This document shows, one piece after another, positions 1 through 8,037 of a stretch of 24,456 nt of DNA. Where the stretch lies: NCBI GenBank assembly GCA_023255765.1, contig JAGDVT010000026.1:1-24456 (forward strand), read 5' to 3'. How positions within the stretch are numbered: position 1 is the stretch's first letter; each line of letters begins with the position of its first letter. The position numbers were made by a program, and so were the translations under genes. This DNA is from Candidatus Paceibacter sp. (GTDB taxonomy: Bacteria > Patescibacteriota > Minisyncoccia > UBA6257 > HR35). A model generated the notes under the pieces. That model saw only the letters and a program-made list of their open reading frames with translations. It was not told the DNA's origin and searched no databases.

Positions 1-63
1 GTTGTAGGATATGATAGTATACCAGGTAATTGGGAATGGAGAATAGAAAAAAGAACAAAATAA
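1..63 (+). CDS. 3' end of an unidentified protein (partial)
   Basis: The frame starting at base 1 is open for 20 codons and stops at TAA 61-63. The visible residues are VVGYDSIPGNWEWRIEKRTK. They are hydrophilic, with two Trp and a basic tail. I do not recognise the family. The start and most of the gene lie outside the window. It runs in the same direction as the tRNA-Met gene 16 bases downstream, so the two could share a transcript, although a -10-like box lies between them. Confidence 0.55.
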   Translation, partial: VVGYDSIPGNWEWRIEKRTK

Positions 64-65
64 TG

Positions 66-71
66 TATAAT
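66..71 (+). promoter_or_regulatory. possible -10 box of tRNA-Met
   Basis: A TATAAT hexamer ends 8 bases before the tRNA-Met 5' end, so a transcript would begin almost at the mature tRNA. No convincing -35 is visible 17 bases upstream, and such hexamers are common by chance in this AT-rich DNA. Confidence 0.3.
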
Positions 72-79
72 ATATAAAT

Positions 80-152
80 GCCTCGGGAGCTCAGGAGTTA
101 GAGCGGGAGTCTCATAAGCGCCAGGTCGTGGGTTCAAATCCCACTCAAGGCA
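80..152 (+). tRNA. tRNA-Met or tRNA-Ile2 (anticodon CAT)
   Basis: A full cloverleaf can be drawn. The acceptor arm is GCCTCGG/TCAAGGC, with one C-A mismatch and one G-T wobble. The D arm is GCTC/GAGC. The anticodon arm is GGAGT/GCGCC with loop CTCATAA (anticodon CAT). The T arm is GTGGG/CCCAC with loop TTCAAAT, and the discriminator is A. The anticodon stem lacks the three G-C pairs of an initiator, and position 1 is paired, so this is an elongator Met or a lysidine-modified Ile2 tRNA. I cannot separate these by eye. CCA is not encoded. Confidence 0.9.
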
Positions 153-251
153 AATCATTCAGCTATAATTTTTTTCTTCCGTACCTTTCTCTATATGCAA
201 AGTACAACAAAATTTATATTCACTTTTTGTAGGTAAAACAATATCTCTTTA

Positions 252-276
252 ATTTTGGTAATCCGATTACCAAAAT
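252..276. repeat. perfect palindrome, 11-bp arms
   Basis: ATTTTGGTAAT, a 3-base CCG centre, then ATTACCAAAAT: 11 of 11 pairs. It lies 100 bases after tRNA-Met and just before the ATTCGTG array. No T-run follows on either strand, so it is not an obvious intrinsic terminator. It could be an operator or an RNA hairpin. Confidence 0.7.
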
Positions 277-303
277 ATTAACCGCGGATTAACGCAGATA
301 TCT

Positions 304-518
304 ATTCGTGTATTATTAGTGATTTTTTATTCGTAATTTATTCGTGTAATCTATTCGTGTACTATTCATGTTATATATTCGTGATTGATTCGTGCATTTT
401 ATTCGTGAGCCATTCGTGTAATTATTCGTGATTCATCTGCATATTTTATTGGAAATTAATTTGCGTGCTTTGTTCGTGATCTATTTGTGTAATATCAATT
501 ATTCGTAATTTATTCGTG
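304..518. repeat. phased array of the heptamer ATTCGTG
   Basis: Nine exact ATTCGTG copies start at 304, 340, 353, 377, 388, 401, 412, 424 and 512. One- or two-mismatch copies start at 315, 329, 364, 461, 472, 483 and 501. From 304 to 424 the start-to-start distances are 11, 14, 11, 13, 11, 13, 11, 13, 11, 12. The repeat unit is therefore about 24 bp with two half-sites. The heptamer is not palindromic and all copies face the same way. No ORF covers the array. It is not a CRISPR, because the repeats are too short and the spacers are only 4-7 bases. It may be a protein-binding array or a decayed tandem repeat. Confidence 0.85.
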
Positions 519-525
519 TACTCCC

Positions 526-619
526 GAGTTAATACGGATAAATAATAAACCACAGATTTAGGTGATATATAATAAGTCCCTGATTTAAATGGATATTTAA
601 GAACCGAGGATTAGGATAG
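526..619. repeat. degenerate GATTAA-type motifs flanking the array
   Basis: Loosely similar words follow the heptamer array: GAGTTAATACGGATA near 526, CCACAGATTTAGGTGATA near 550, CTGATTTAAATGGATA near 580 and CCGAGGATTAGGATAG near 604. A sister copy, CCGCGGATTAACGCAGATA, lies on the other side at 282-300. They appear to be the outer part of the same repeat family. Together with the palindrome and the array they account for most of the 480-base gene-free stretch 153-632. I see no gene or clear promoter there. Confidence 0.4.
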
Positions 620-632
620 TTTGCAATTTTTT

Positions 633-935
633 TTACCTCAATATATTTAAAATTTTTTCTAGAATTGAAATTAAAAATGTTTTGATTGTAAGCCATAGTT
701 TTATTAAATCTATTCCTAGATAATTTTTAATAAATTCTGGAATTTTTGATAAATCTAAGCCTGTTGTTTCTTTTAAAAAATTCCAAAAATTATACCAGCC
801 TGCTTTTAATGTATTTATTAAAACTTCTATATTGAAATATGGTTTTAACCAATTCCAAAAGCTTTGCGGTAGTATTGCAAAAAGTATTAGTATTATTAAA
901 AATAAAGTTGCTAATCTCCAAATTATTCTTAACAT
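633..935 (-). CDS. small membrane protein of unknown function
   Basis: A 100-residue protein whose ATG directly follows the gltX stop codon (TAA then ATG, no spacer), so it should be translated by coupling at the end of the tsaE-polA-kinase-gltX operon. Residues about 5-25 form one strong hydrophobic segment. The rest is rich in Trp, Leu, Ile and Lys with amphipathic stretches that could lie on the membrane surface. There is no signal-peptide cleavage motif and no cysteine. I do not recognise the family. No hairpin terminator is visible after its stop. Confidence 0.65.
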   Translation of the reverse strand: MLRIIWRLATLFLIILILFAILPQSFWNWLKPYFNIEVLINTLKAGWYNFWNFLKETTGLDLSKIPEFIKNYLGIDLIKLWLTIKTFLISILEKILNILR

Positions 936-2363
936 TTATGATAATTTTTCTATTGCTTTATCAATTAATTTTAATGTTTTTTCTTTTCCTATAATAAGCA
1001 TAATATCAATTGGAGGAGGAGATGCTTCAAGTCCTGTCAATGCAACTCTTAATGGCCAATAAGTTAATCCCTTATCTTCATTTAAAGTATCTAAAACTTG
1101 TTTTAAATAATCTGCGTTAAATTTCTCTTCAGGAATATTCTCAAGGGTATTTTTAACTTGAATAAGAGAATTTTTAATTTGTTCAAAAGTATAGTCTTTC
1201 CATATTAATAGTTCCTTATTGTAATCAAAATCTTGATAAAAGAACTTAACAGTTTCAAATATTTCTCTTATGTTGTTTGCTCTTTCTTTTCCTAATTCTA
1301 TAATTTTGTGTATTTTTTCTTTAGTATAATTTTCATTTTCTAAGTAAATTTTTAAATCTTCTAAATAAGGATCGTTTAAAATAAGATTTTCTATTTCAAC
1401 AGAAGATAATCTTCTCAAATAAATTTTATTTAACCAAAGCAATTTTTTAACGTTAAAAATGGCTGGTCTTTTTTCAACATCTTCTAGCCTAAATTCTTCA
1501 ATTATTTCTTTCATAGATATAATTTCTTTATCTCCTTTAGGATGCCAACCTAATAAAATTAGAAAATTAATTATAGCTTCTGGTAAAAATCCTTCTTCTC
1601 TATATTCTAAAACACTTTTAGCTCCATGTCTTTTAGATAATTTACCACCTCCTTCTCCTAAAATCAAAGGAATATGAGCATAAACCGGAATTTTCCAATT
1701 CATAGCTTTAAATATTAATATTTGCTTAGGTGTATTAGGGATATGTTCTGCTCCTCTTATTATGTGCGTTATTCCTTGGTAATAGTCATCAACAGGAGTA
1801 GCAAGATGAAACAATGGCTCGGTTTCTGATTTAGCAATAATAAAGTCTCCTATAAGCCTTAAATCATATTTAATATCTCCTCTTAAAAAATCTTTGAATG
1901 TAATTATTTGTTCTGGCACTTTTAATCTTATCACATAAGGTGTTCCTTTTGAAAGTTTTTCATTTATTTCTTCTTTTGAAAGCTTTGAACAGGTTCCATC
2001 GTATCGCGGTGGTTCGCCTTTTGTTATTTGCATTTGTCTTTTAGTTTCTAATTCCTCCTTACTACAAAAACATCTATAAGCTTTACCTTTATCTAACAAC
2101 TCTTCTATTACTTTTCTATAAATTTCTATTCTTTCTGATTGAAAAATTGGACCTTCATCAGGATCCAGTTTTAACCATTTTAAACTTTCAATAATATCAT
2201 CAACAAACTCTTTTTTTGATCTTTCTTTATCTGTATCTTCTATTCTTAAAATAAATACTCCCTTTTGGTTCTTAGCAAAAACAAAATTAAATAAAGCAGT
2301 TCTTATAGACCCCAAATGCAATCTACCTGTTGGAGAAGGAGCAAATCTAACTCTTACTACCAT
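936..2363 (-). CDS. gltX: glutamate--tRNA ligase
   Basis: A 475-residue class I aminoacyl-tRNA synthetase that attaches Glu to its tRNA in the cytosol. The HIGH-type signature is at residues 9-19 (PSPTGRLHLGS), followed by RTALFN. The KMSKS-type loop is KLSKRHG at 241-247. C98, C100 and C125 match three zinc ligands of the E. coli enzyme, but the usual fourth ligand (His two residues on) is Lys. The length is normal for bacterial GluRS, with a helical anticodon-binding C-terminus. The start ATG at 2363 gives the canonical N-terminus and overlaps the 3' end of the histidine kinase gene by 17 bases. If this genome lacks GlnRS, the enzyme may also charge tRNA-Gln, but that cannot be judged from this window. 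Confidence 0.96.
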   Translation of the reverse strand: MVVRVRFAPSPTGRLHLGSIRTALFNFVFAKNQKGVFILRIEDTDKERSKKEFVDDIIESLKWLKLDPDEGPIFQSERIEIYRKVIEELLDKGKAYRCFCSKEELETKRQMQITKGEPPRYDGTCSKLSKEEINEKLSKGTPYVIRLKVPEQIITFKDFLRGDIKYDLRLIGDFIIAKSETEPLFHLATPVDDYYQGITHIIRGAEHIPNTPKQILIFKAMNWKIPVYAHIPLILGEGGGKLSKRHGAKSVLEYREEGFLPEAIINFLILLGWHPKGDKEIISMKEIIEEFRLEDVEKRPAIFNVKKLLWLNKIYLRRLSSVEIENLILNDPYLEDLKIYLENENYTKEKIHKIIELGKERANNIREIFETVKFFYQDFDYNKELLIWKDYTFEQIKNSLIQVKNTLENIPEEKFNADYLKQVLDTLNEDKGLTYWPLRVALTGLEASPPPIDIMLIIGKEKTLKLIDKAIEKLS

Positions 2364-3624
2364 TAATTAAATTATAATCGTATATCTCCTTATATGCAGG
2401 TATTTCCAATTTTATTTCTGTTCCTTCATTTTCTTTAGATTTGATATCTATTTTTCCTTTATGTAAAAGTAGCAAATTATAAGCTAAATGCATACCCAAA
2501 CCAAAGCCTGTTGGTTTTAACTCTTTTGCCTTTTCTCCTCTAAAATATTTAGAAAATATTCTATTAATTTCCTTTTCTTTAATGCCTATGCCTGTATCTT
2601 TTATTTTTATCTCAATGTAAGGTCTGTCTTTAACTTTTTTAATCTCAATAAAAACACTCCCTCCTTCTTTGTTATAATCAACTGCATTCTCGATTAATGG
2701 ATATAAAATAAAAAACATAATATTTTTATCAAAATAAAATATTTTTGCTTCTTCTTCGATTTCTATTTGGACTTTTAATTTTTTTTCGTTAATAGAATAA
2801 TTTAGGAGCGTAAGGCAAGATTTAATTAACTCCTCTATGTCATTTTTTTCTATTTTTAATTCTATTTTTTGGGTTTCAAGCTTATTTGCAATTAAAATAG
2901 ACTCCGCTAAAAATATCGTTTTATCAATAATGAATAATGCATTATCAATTAAACTGGGATCATCTAATTTTTCTTTATCTATTGTTTCTAATATCCACTT
3001 TATTTGATTTAATGGAGTTCTTAAATGGTGAGCAATGAGATTTAAAAATTCTAACTCTTCTCTTTCTTTAAAGATAGAAGGCGATTTATCTATTATTATT
3101 TTGCAATTATATTTTTCATTTTTAAAAATAAGCTTGGTGGAGATAATTGTCCAGTATATTTTCGTTTGCCATTCTATGTTTATGCTTTCATAATATTCAC
3201 TTGATTCTAAGACTTCAATAGATGATGCTGTTATAGATGGAAAGAAAATAAGGGCTAAATTAAAATAAGTTGGGTTTTGGACAATCCATGTTCCTATTTC
3301 TATATTTATCAAATTTTCTTTATTAACTCCAACCAGTTTTTCAAATGCAGAGTTTACAAATTTTATTTTATAAGAATCATCGTATAAACAAATAGGTGTG
3401 CTTATCAGATTTAAAAAAAATTCGAGTTCTTTATAAATAGGGATTTTTTTACTAAACAACTCTTCTTTAGATAAATAAAGCCAGCTCAATATTATTAAGA
3501 TAATAATTGAAATTAAAAAAAGAATACCTAATTTTAATTGATTAAATTCTTGTAAAAAAAGAATAAATATAGCGATTACAAAAATTATCGAAAAAGAGAT
3601 TAATGTAAATTTGTCTTTATTCAT
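2347..3624 (-). CDS. membrane sensor histidine kinase (orphan)
   Basis: A 425-residue sensor kinase. Two hydrophobic segments (about 5-25 and 30-52) are separated by only a few residues, so there is almost no outside sensor domain. A PAS-like region follows (about 65-180). The HisKA box is HHLRTPLNQ with phospho-acceptor His200. The ATPase domain has an N box (N313 in ENAVDYN), G1 box DTGIG 343-347 and G2 box GFGLGM 373-378. Its start overlaps the polA stop by one base (TAATG) and its end overlaps gltX by 17 bases, so it is part of the same transcript. No response regulator is encoded in the window. The short membrane hairpin suggests it senses a membrane or cytosolic signal through the PAS-like region (inference). 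Confidence 0.9.
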   Translation of the reverse strand: MNKDKFTLISFSIIFVIAIFILFLQEFNQLKLGILFLISIIILIILSWLYLSKEELFSKKIPIYKELEFFLNLISTPICLYDDSYKIKFVNSAFEKLVGVNKENLINIEIGTWIVQNPTYFNLALIFFPSITASSIEVLESSEYYESINIEWQTKIYWTIISTKLIFKNEKYNCKIIIDKSPSIFKEREELEFLNLIAHHLRTPLNQIKWILETIDKEKLDDPSLIDNALFIIDKTIFLAESILIANKLETQKIELKIEKNDIEELIKSCLTLLNYSINEKKLKVQIEIEEEAKIFYFDKNIMFFILYPLIENAVDYNKEGGSVFIEIKKVKDRPYIEIKIKDTGIGIKEKEINRIFSKYFRGEKAKELKPTGFGLGMHLAYNLLLLHKGKIDIKSKENEGTEIKLEIPAYKEIYDYNLINGSKS

Positions 3625-6128
3625 TATTTAATTTCTGCTAAATTTTTACCTATAGAAACATTAACTTTTAATGGTATTTCTAATTTGCAAATATTTTCCA
3701 TTATATCTTTAACTTTAACAGTTATTAAATCAATTATATCATCATAAACTTCTAATATTAATTCATCATGAATTTGTAGAATAATTTTAACTTTGTCTTT
3801 TAAATTATTTTCAATTATAAATTTATGTACTTCTACCATTGCTTTTTTCATTATATCTGCTGCTGTTGATTGGATTGGGCTATTTATTGCTATTCTCTCA
3901 CCTTTTAAAACCTCGCTATAGGATCTTGACTGTAATTCTGGAATAAATCTTTTTCTTCCAAATATATTTTCTGCAAATCCGTATATTTTTGCTTTTTCAA
4001 TTAACTCTTCAACCATTTTTTTAATTCCTGGAAAATTTTTAAAATAACTTTCAATTAATTTTTTGCTTTCACTTAAAGAAAGACCTGTTCTTTCTTTTAA
4101 GCCTTTTGGAGATATACCATATATAATTCCAAAGTTTATAATTTTTGCCAATCTTCTTGTTTTTTCATTTTCTTCTTTAAATAGTAATTTTGCAGTAATA
4201 GAATGTACATCTAAATCTTTTTTAAAAATACTTATAAGATTTTCATCTTTTGAAATCTCTGCTGTTATCCTAAGTTCTATCTGAGAATAATCAAAAGATA
4301 TAAATTTATAATTTTCATTTGCTACAAAACATTCTCTTAATTTTTTTGCTAGACTTCCTTCAACAGGGATGTTTTGTAAATTTGGTTCTTCAGATGAAAT
4401 TCTGCCCGTTGCTGTTCCTGTTATTTCAAAATTTGTACTTATTCTTCCGTCTTCTCTTAAAAATTTAAGTAAGTTATCAGAAAATGTTGTTAGAATTTTA
4501 TTTTTTTCTCTATATTCTAAAATTTTTTCAATAATAGGATGAAGATTTTTAATTTTAATAAGTTCTGATTCTTGTGTGGAAATTTCTCCCTTGGGAGTCT
4601 TTTTTAAGCCTTTTGACGGAATTTTAAGTTTTGTAAATAAAACATATCTTAAATCAATAGGAGAGTTTATATTAAATGTTGTTCCAGCCAATTCGTATAT
4701 TTCTTTTTTAATTTTATTTATATCCTCAACTAAAAATTTCTTAAATTCACTAAGCTTGTTTTTATCTAAAGCAATACCATTTATTTCCATTATAGCTAAA
4801 ATTAAGCTGACTTGTTGGTCTAAATATAAAATTTCTTTTAAATTAAATTCTTCTATTTTCTTTTCTAAATCTTCAGCAATATTTTTATAGTTTAAAAGCA
4901 AAAAATCTATACAATCTTTAATTTTTAAAATAGGTTTGCTAGAATAAAAATTAGCAATTTTTTCTAATGTTATTTTGTTAATAGGAGTTACGAGCCAGAA
5001 TGCTATTTTAAAGTCAAAAATTTTTTTTATATCTATTTCATTATCAAAATATAAAAGATATTTTTTATAAAAGTTTTTTAAATCAAATAAATAAATTTTT
5101 TTAGATTTAATAATTTTATCTAAATTTTCTTTATTAATATCTAATTGATAAGCTTGTTCTTTTGAAGCAATATATATTTTATCTTGTTCAATTAAGCAAA
5201 ATATTTCTTCGAGATTATCTTCTAATTCTTTTTTATAATCCTCTTTTTTGTATGTAAACAAGCTTAATTCTTGATCTTTATAAATTCTTGATATTATACT
5301 TTTAAAACCTAAATCTTCTAAAATAGGTAATAATTTATCTTTTGATGGAAATTCATATTTTTTAAGATTTATTTCTATCTCTAGGTCTTTTATAATTGAT
5401 GCTAGTTCTCTATTTAAAATTAGCCTATCTTTATTTTCTAAAATTGATTTCCTTAAAGAATATTCTAATAATCCTTTCTCGGCAGCTTCTATAATTTTTT
5501 CTATATCACCAAATTTTTTAATTAAATTAATAGCAGTTTTTTCACCTATACCTTTTATGCCTATTATATTATCAGAAGGATCTCCCGTTAAGGCTTTTAA
5601 ATCAGGCAACAAAGATGGTTCTATACCATATCTTTCTATCACCTTTTTTTTATCGTAAACTTCTATTTCTTTAATTCCTTTTTTTAAAAAATAGACCTTT
5701 ATATTATCGTCCACTAATTGAAGTGTATCTAAATCCCCAGAAAGTATTATTACTTCTTTGTCCTTATTTTTTTCAGCTAAGCTTCCTATAATATCATCTG
5801 CTTCATATCCTTCTTTTTCTATTACGTTAATATTAAATGCTTGCAAAATTTTTTTTGAATAACTTATTTGAAGCTTTAAATCATCTGCTATTTTAGGTCT
5901 TTGAGCTTTATATTCTTTAAATTTAATGTGCCTAAATGTTAAAACAGGAGTATCATAACATGCCACTATATAATCTGCTTTAATCTCTTCAATCAACCTT
6001 AAAATAATATTTGTAAGACCGTATAAGGCGTTAGTAGGCAATCCTTTAGGAGATTTTAGCAAAGGAATTGCATGGTACAATCTATGCAACAATGAATTTG
6101 TATCAATTAATAATAACTTTTCTTTCAT
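3624..6128 (-). CDS. polA: DNA polymerase I
   Basis: An 834-residue family A polymerase for gap filling and primer removal. The N-terminal 5'-3' exonuclease (about 1-290) has LLLIDTNSLLHR, EADDIIGSLA and SGDLDTLQL, then the helix-hairpin-helix GDPSDNIIGIKGIGEKTA. The middle region (about 300-430) lacks the DxE exonuclease motif, so proofreading is probably absent, as in Taq polymerase, which is nearly the same length. The polymerase domain has motif A FDYSQIELR (Asp about 613), motif B RRLAKIINFGIIYG and motif C QIHDELILE (Asp 788). It overlaps tsaE by 26 bases upstream and the kinase by one base downstream. Confidence 0.96.
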   Translation of the reverse strand: MKEKLLLIDTNSLLHRLYHAIPLLKSPKGLPTNALYGLTNIILRLIEEIKADYIVACYDTPVLTFRHIKFKEYKAQRPKIADDLKLQISYSKKILQAFNINVIEKEGYEADDIIGSLAEKNKDKEVIILSGDLDTLQLVDDNIKVYFLKKGIKEIEVYDKKKVIERYGIEPSLLPDLKALTGDPSDNIIGIKGIGEKTAINLIKKFGDIEKIIEAAEKGLLEYSLRKSILENKDRLILNRELASIIKDLEIEINLKKYEFPSKDKLLPILEDLGFKSIISRIYKDQELSLFTYKKEDYKKELEDNLEEIFCLIEQDKIYIASKEQAYQLDINKENLDKIIKSKKIYLFDLKNFYKKYLLYFDNEIDIKKIFDFKIAFWLVTPINKITLEKIANFYSSKPILKIKDCIDFLLLNYKNIAEDLEKKIEEFNLKEILYLDQQVSLILAIMEINGIALDKNKLSEFKKFLVEDINKIKKEIYELAGTTFNINSPIDLRYVLFTKLKIPSKGLKKTPKGEISTQESELIKIKNLHPIIEKILEYREKNKILTTFSDNLLKFLREDGRISTNFEITGTATGRISSEEPNLQNIPVEGSLAKKLRECFVANENYKFISFDYSQIELRITAEISKDENLISIFKKDLDVHSITAKLLFKEENEKTRRLAKIINFGIIYGISPKGLKERTGLSLSESKKLIESYFKNFPGIKKMVEELIEKAKIYGFAENIFGRKRFIPELQSRSYSEVLKGERIAINSPIQSTAADIMKKAMVEVHKFIIENNLKDKVKIILQIHDELILEVYDDIIDLITVKVKDIMENICKLEIPLKVNVSIGKNLAEIK

Positions 6129-6582
6129 TTTTGTTTATTTCTATAAGATTAATTTCTCTTTTATTTTTTGATAATATATTTAATTTTAAAAGTAAAAATT
6201 TATGATTTTTCAAATAATTTATGATTTTGTCTCCCCATTCAATCAAAAATAGATTATAAGGGTTATTTAATGCTTTTTTAAGGTTTAACTTTAATATTTC
6301 CCTTCCTTCAATTCTATAAAGATCTATGTGGTGAAAAAAGAAATTTTTTTTATTTAATTTAAATCTATATATCTGCCATAAAATAAATGTTGGACTTTTT
6401 ACATCTTCTTTGATATTTAAATTTTTGGCAATTTCTTTTATAATAGTGGTTTTCCCCGACCCTAAATTTCCTTCAAAGATTATTATCAATTTTTTATCTT
6501 TACTCAAAAATTTTTTTATTAACTTAAGTAGCTTTTGTTTTACAAAATTTTTAGTTGCTCGTATATTTTTTAATATCATCAT
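6103..6582 (-). CDS. tsaE: tRNA threonylcarbamoyladenosine biosynthesis ATPase TsaE
   Basis: A 159-residue P-loop protein, the ATPase partner of TsaB/TsaD in making t6A at position 37 of ANN-decoding tRNAs. Walker A is GNLGSGKTT (38-46). Family signatures SPTF (63-66), HIDLYR (85-90) and IEWGDKI (114-120) follow. A basic helix of about 30 residues precedes the P-loop and is longer than usual, and the C-terminal tail is Lys/Asn rich. Two consecutive ATG codons are available (residues 1 and 2), and either fits. It is the first gene of the operon with polA, the kinase and gltX. Only 21 bases separate its start from the terminator stem upstream, so its promoter must lie within or overlap that terminator. 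Alternatively it depends on read-through. Confidence 0.9.
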   Translation of the reverse strand: MMILKNIRATKNFVKQKLLKLIKKFLSKDKKLIIIFEGNLGSGKTTIIKEIAKNLNIKEDVKSPTFILWQIYRFKLNKKNFFFHHIDLYRIEGREILKLNLKKALNNPYNLFLIEWGDKIINYLKNHKFLLLKLNILSKNKREINLIEINKNERKVIIN

Positions 6583-6631
6583 AAATAATTTTAAGAAAAA
6601 ATTAAGAAACGCCCCTTAAGGGGCGTTTCTT
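6583..6631 (-). terminator. intrinsic terminator after the acidic-protein gene
   Basis: A perfect 28-base inverted repeat (14-bp arms, 6604-6617 and 6618-6631, core GCCCC/GGGGC) begins 7 bases after the acidic ORF stop. On the minus strand it is followed by TTAATTTTTTCTT. It should end the 23S-yebC-acidic transcript, while the tsaE operon begins immediately beyond it. Confidence 0.88.
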
Positions 6632-6638
6632 GTCCTGC

Positions 6639-6827
6639 TTATTCTACTTCTTCTCCTTCTTCCCAATCTTCCTCTGTTTCTTCTTCTTCTTCTTCACCTT
6701 CTTCCTCTGGCCATTCTTCCCATTCTTCTGTCTCCCACTCCTCTGTTTCTTCTTCTAATTCAGTGTCTTCTAAATCTTCATCTTCATATAATTCTTCTTC
6801 ATCTTGCATTATAATTTTTTTGCGCAT
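6639..6827 (-). CDS. highly acidic small protein, unknown function
   Basis: 62 residues with 33 Glu and 5 Asp (38 of 62 acidic) and regularly spaced Trp (WE, WEE, WP). The only basic residues are in the first four. It is predicted to be disordered. It sits 24 bases after yebC, in the same direction, and ends 7 bases before a strong terminator, which argues that it is a real gene and not a low-complexity accident. ATG at 6827 gives MRKKIIMQDEE; an alternative ATG is codon 7. I do not recognise a family. By composition it could be a nucleic-acid mimic or a chaperone-like acidic tail protein, but nothing in the sequence decides this. Confidence 0.6.
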   Translation of the reverse strand: MRKKIIMQDEEELYEDEDLEDTELEEETEEWETEEWEEWPEEEGEEEEEETEEDWEEGEEVE

Positions 6828-6851
6828 TATATATATAGCCTTTAATACGAC

Positions 6852-7562
6852 CTATTTAGTGTTTGTAAAAACTTCATGCACATCTGGATTATCTAATAAT
6901 TCTTCAATAAGATTATTTATTTTTGATTCCAATTCCTTATTTTCAATATTAACATAATTTTTTGGCACAAATTGTATTTCTGTGGATAAAATTTGGATAT
7001 TTTCTTTTTCTAAAATATTTTTTAGTTCAAATAAATTTTCCACTTTTGTAAATAAAACTATTTCATCTTCTTTTTCTTGAAAATCTTGTAAATATTCTGT
7101 ATATTTTTCAACTATCTCTTCTTTAAAATTTGCTTTATTTAAAATTAAAACCCCTTTTTCTTCAAATAACCACATTACAGACCCTGGTTCTGCTAATTTA
7201 CCTTCGTATTTATTTAAAATCCTTTTAACTTCTCCTATGGTTCTATTTTTATTATCTGTTAAGCATTTAATTAAAATAGCAATTCCGCCCGGTGCATATG
7301 CTTCTAAAATTATCTCTTCTATTTTTGTTTCCTCTAATAAACCTTGAGCTTTTTTAATGTTTCTTTCTATTGTTTCTTGAGAAACTCCAAAATCTTTTGC
7401 CCTTTCTATTGCGTTTTTCAATTTTGGGTTTGTTTCGGGATTAGGATTTTCTTTTGCAGCAATTAAAATGGCATTAATCAATTTACCCATCAATTGACTT
7501 CTTTTCTTATCTAATATTGCTTTTTTATGCTTAACTTGAGCCCAATGAGAATGACCTGCCAT
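6852..7562 (-). CDS. yebC: YebC/PmpR family protein (TACO1 family)
   Basis: 236 residues beginning MAGHSHWAQVKHKKAILDKK, the family's hallmark N-terminus. KAFPNP-type and NAIERAKDFGV-like helices follow, then ILEAYAPGGIAILIKCLTDNKNRT and GSVMWLFEEKGVL. Length and motif order are complete. Members were first described as DNA-binding regulators; family members including mitochondrial TACO1 act on the ribosome, helping translation of difficult stretches such as polyproline. The gene starts about 35 bases after the 3' end of 23S rRNA with no terminator between, so it is probably on the rRNA transcript. That position fits a ribosome-linked role (inference). No Shine-Dalgarno is seen. Confidence 0.95.
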   Translation of the reverse strand: MAGHSHWAQVKHKKAILDKKRSQLMGKLINAILIAAKENPNPETNPKLKNAIERAKDFGVSQETIERNIKKAQGLLEETKIEEIILEAYAPGGIAILIKCLTDNKNRTIGEVKRILNKYEGKLAEPGSVMWLFEEKGVLILNKANFKEEIVEKYTEYLQDFQEKEDEIVLFTKVENLFELKNILEKENIQILSTEIQFVPKNYVNIENKELESKINNLIEELLDNPDVHEVFTNTK

Positions 7563-8037
7563 TTTTACTATTTTAAAAATAATAAAGTACAGTTTTCCGC
7601 GCCCTAAGAAACAATATGCCTATTAGTACCCCTTGCCTTAACCGGTTACCCGGCTTCCAGCTGGGGCCTATCAACCTGGTCGTCTTCCAGGAGGCTAAGA
7701 GGCCTTATCTTGGGGTGGGCTTCGCACTTAGATGCTTTCAGTGCTTATCCCTTGGCAGCTTAGCTACCGGGCTATGCCCTTGGTAGGACAACCCGTAGAC
7801 CATTGGCTGCCCCAGTCCGGTCCTCTCGTACTAGGACCAGCTCCCCTCAAGCCTCCAAACGGTGACCACAGATATGGTCCGAGCTGTCTCACGACGCTCT
7901 GAACCCAGCTCACGTACCCTTTTAAGGGGCGAACAGCCCCACTCTTGGGACCTTCTTCAGCCCCGAGCTAGGGCGAGCCGACATCGAGGTGCCGAGCGTG
8001 GCCGTCGATGTGGACTCTCGGGCCACACCAGCCTGTT

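Noticed and set aside
304..518. Possible CRISPR array
   Set aside because: Repeats are 7 bases with 4-7 base gaps; CRISPR repeats are about 20-40 bases with unique spacers of similar length. No cas genes are present.
6103..6128. Frameshift between tsaE and polA
   Set aside because: The 26-base overlap keeps both proteins full length with intact motifs; it is a coupled overlap, like others in this operon.
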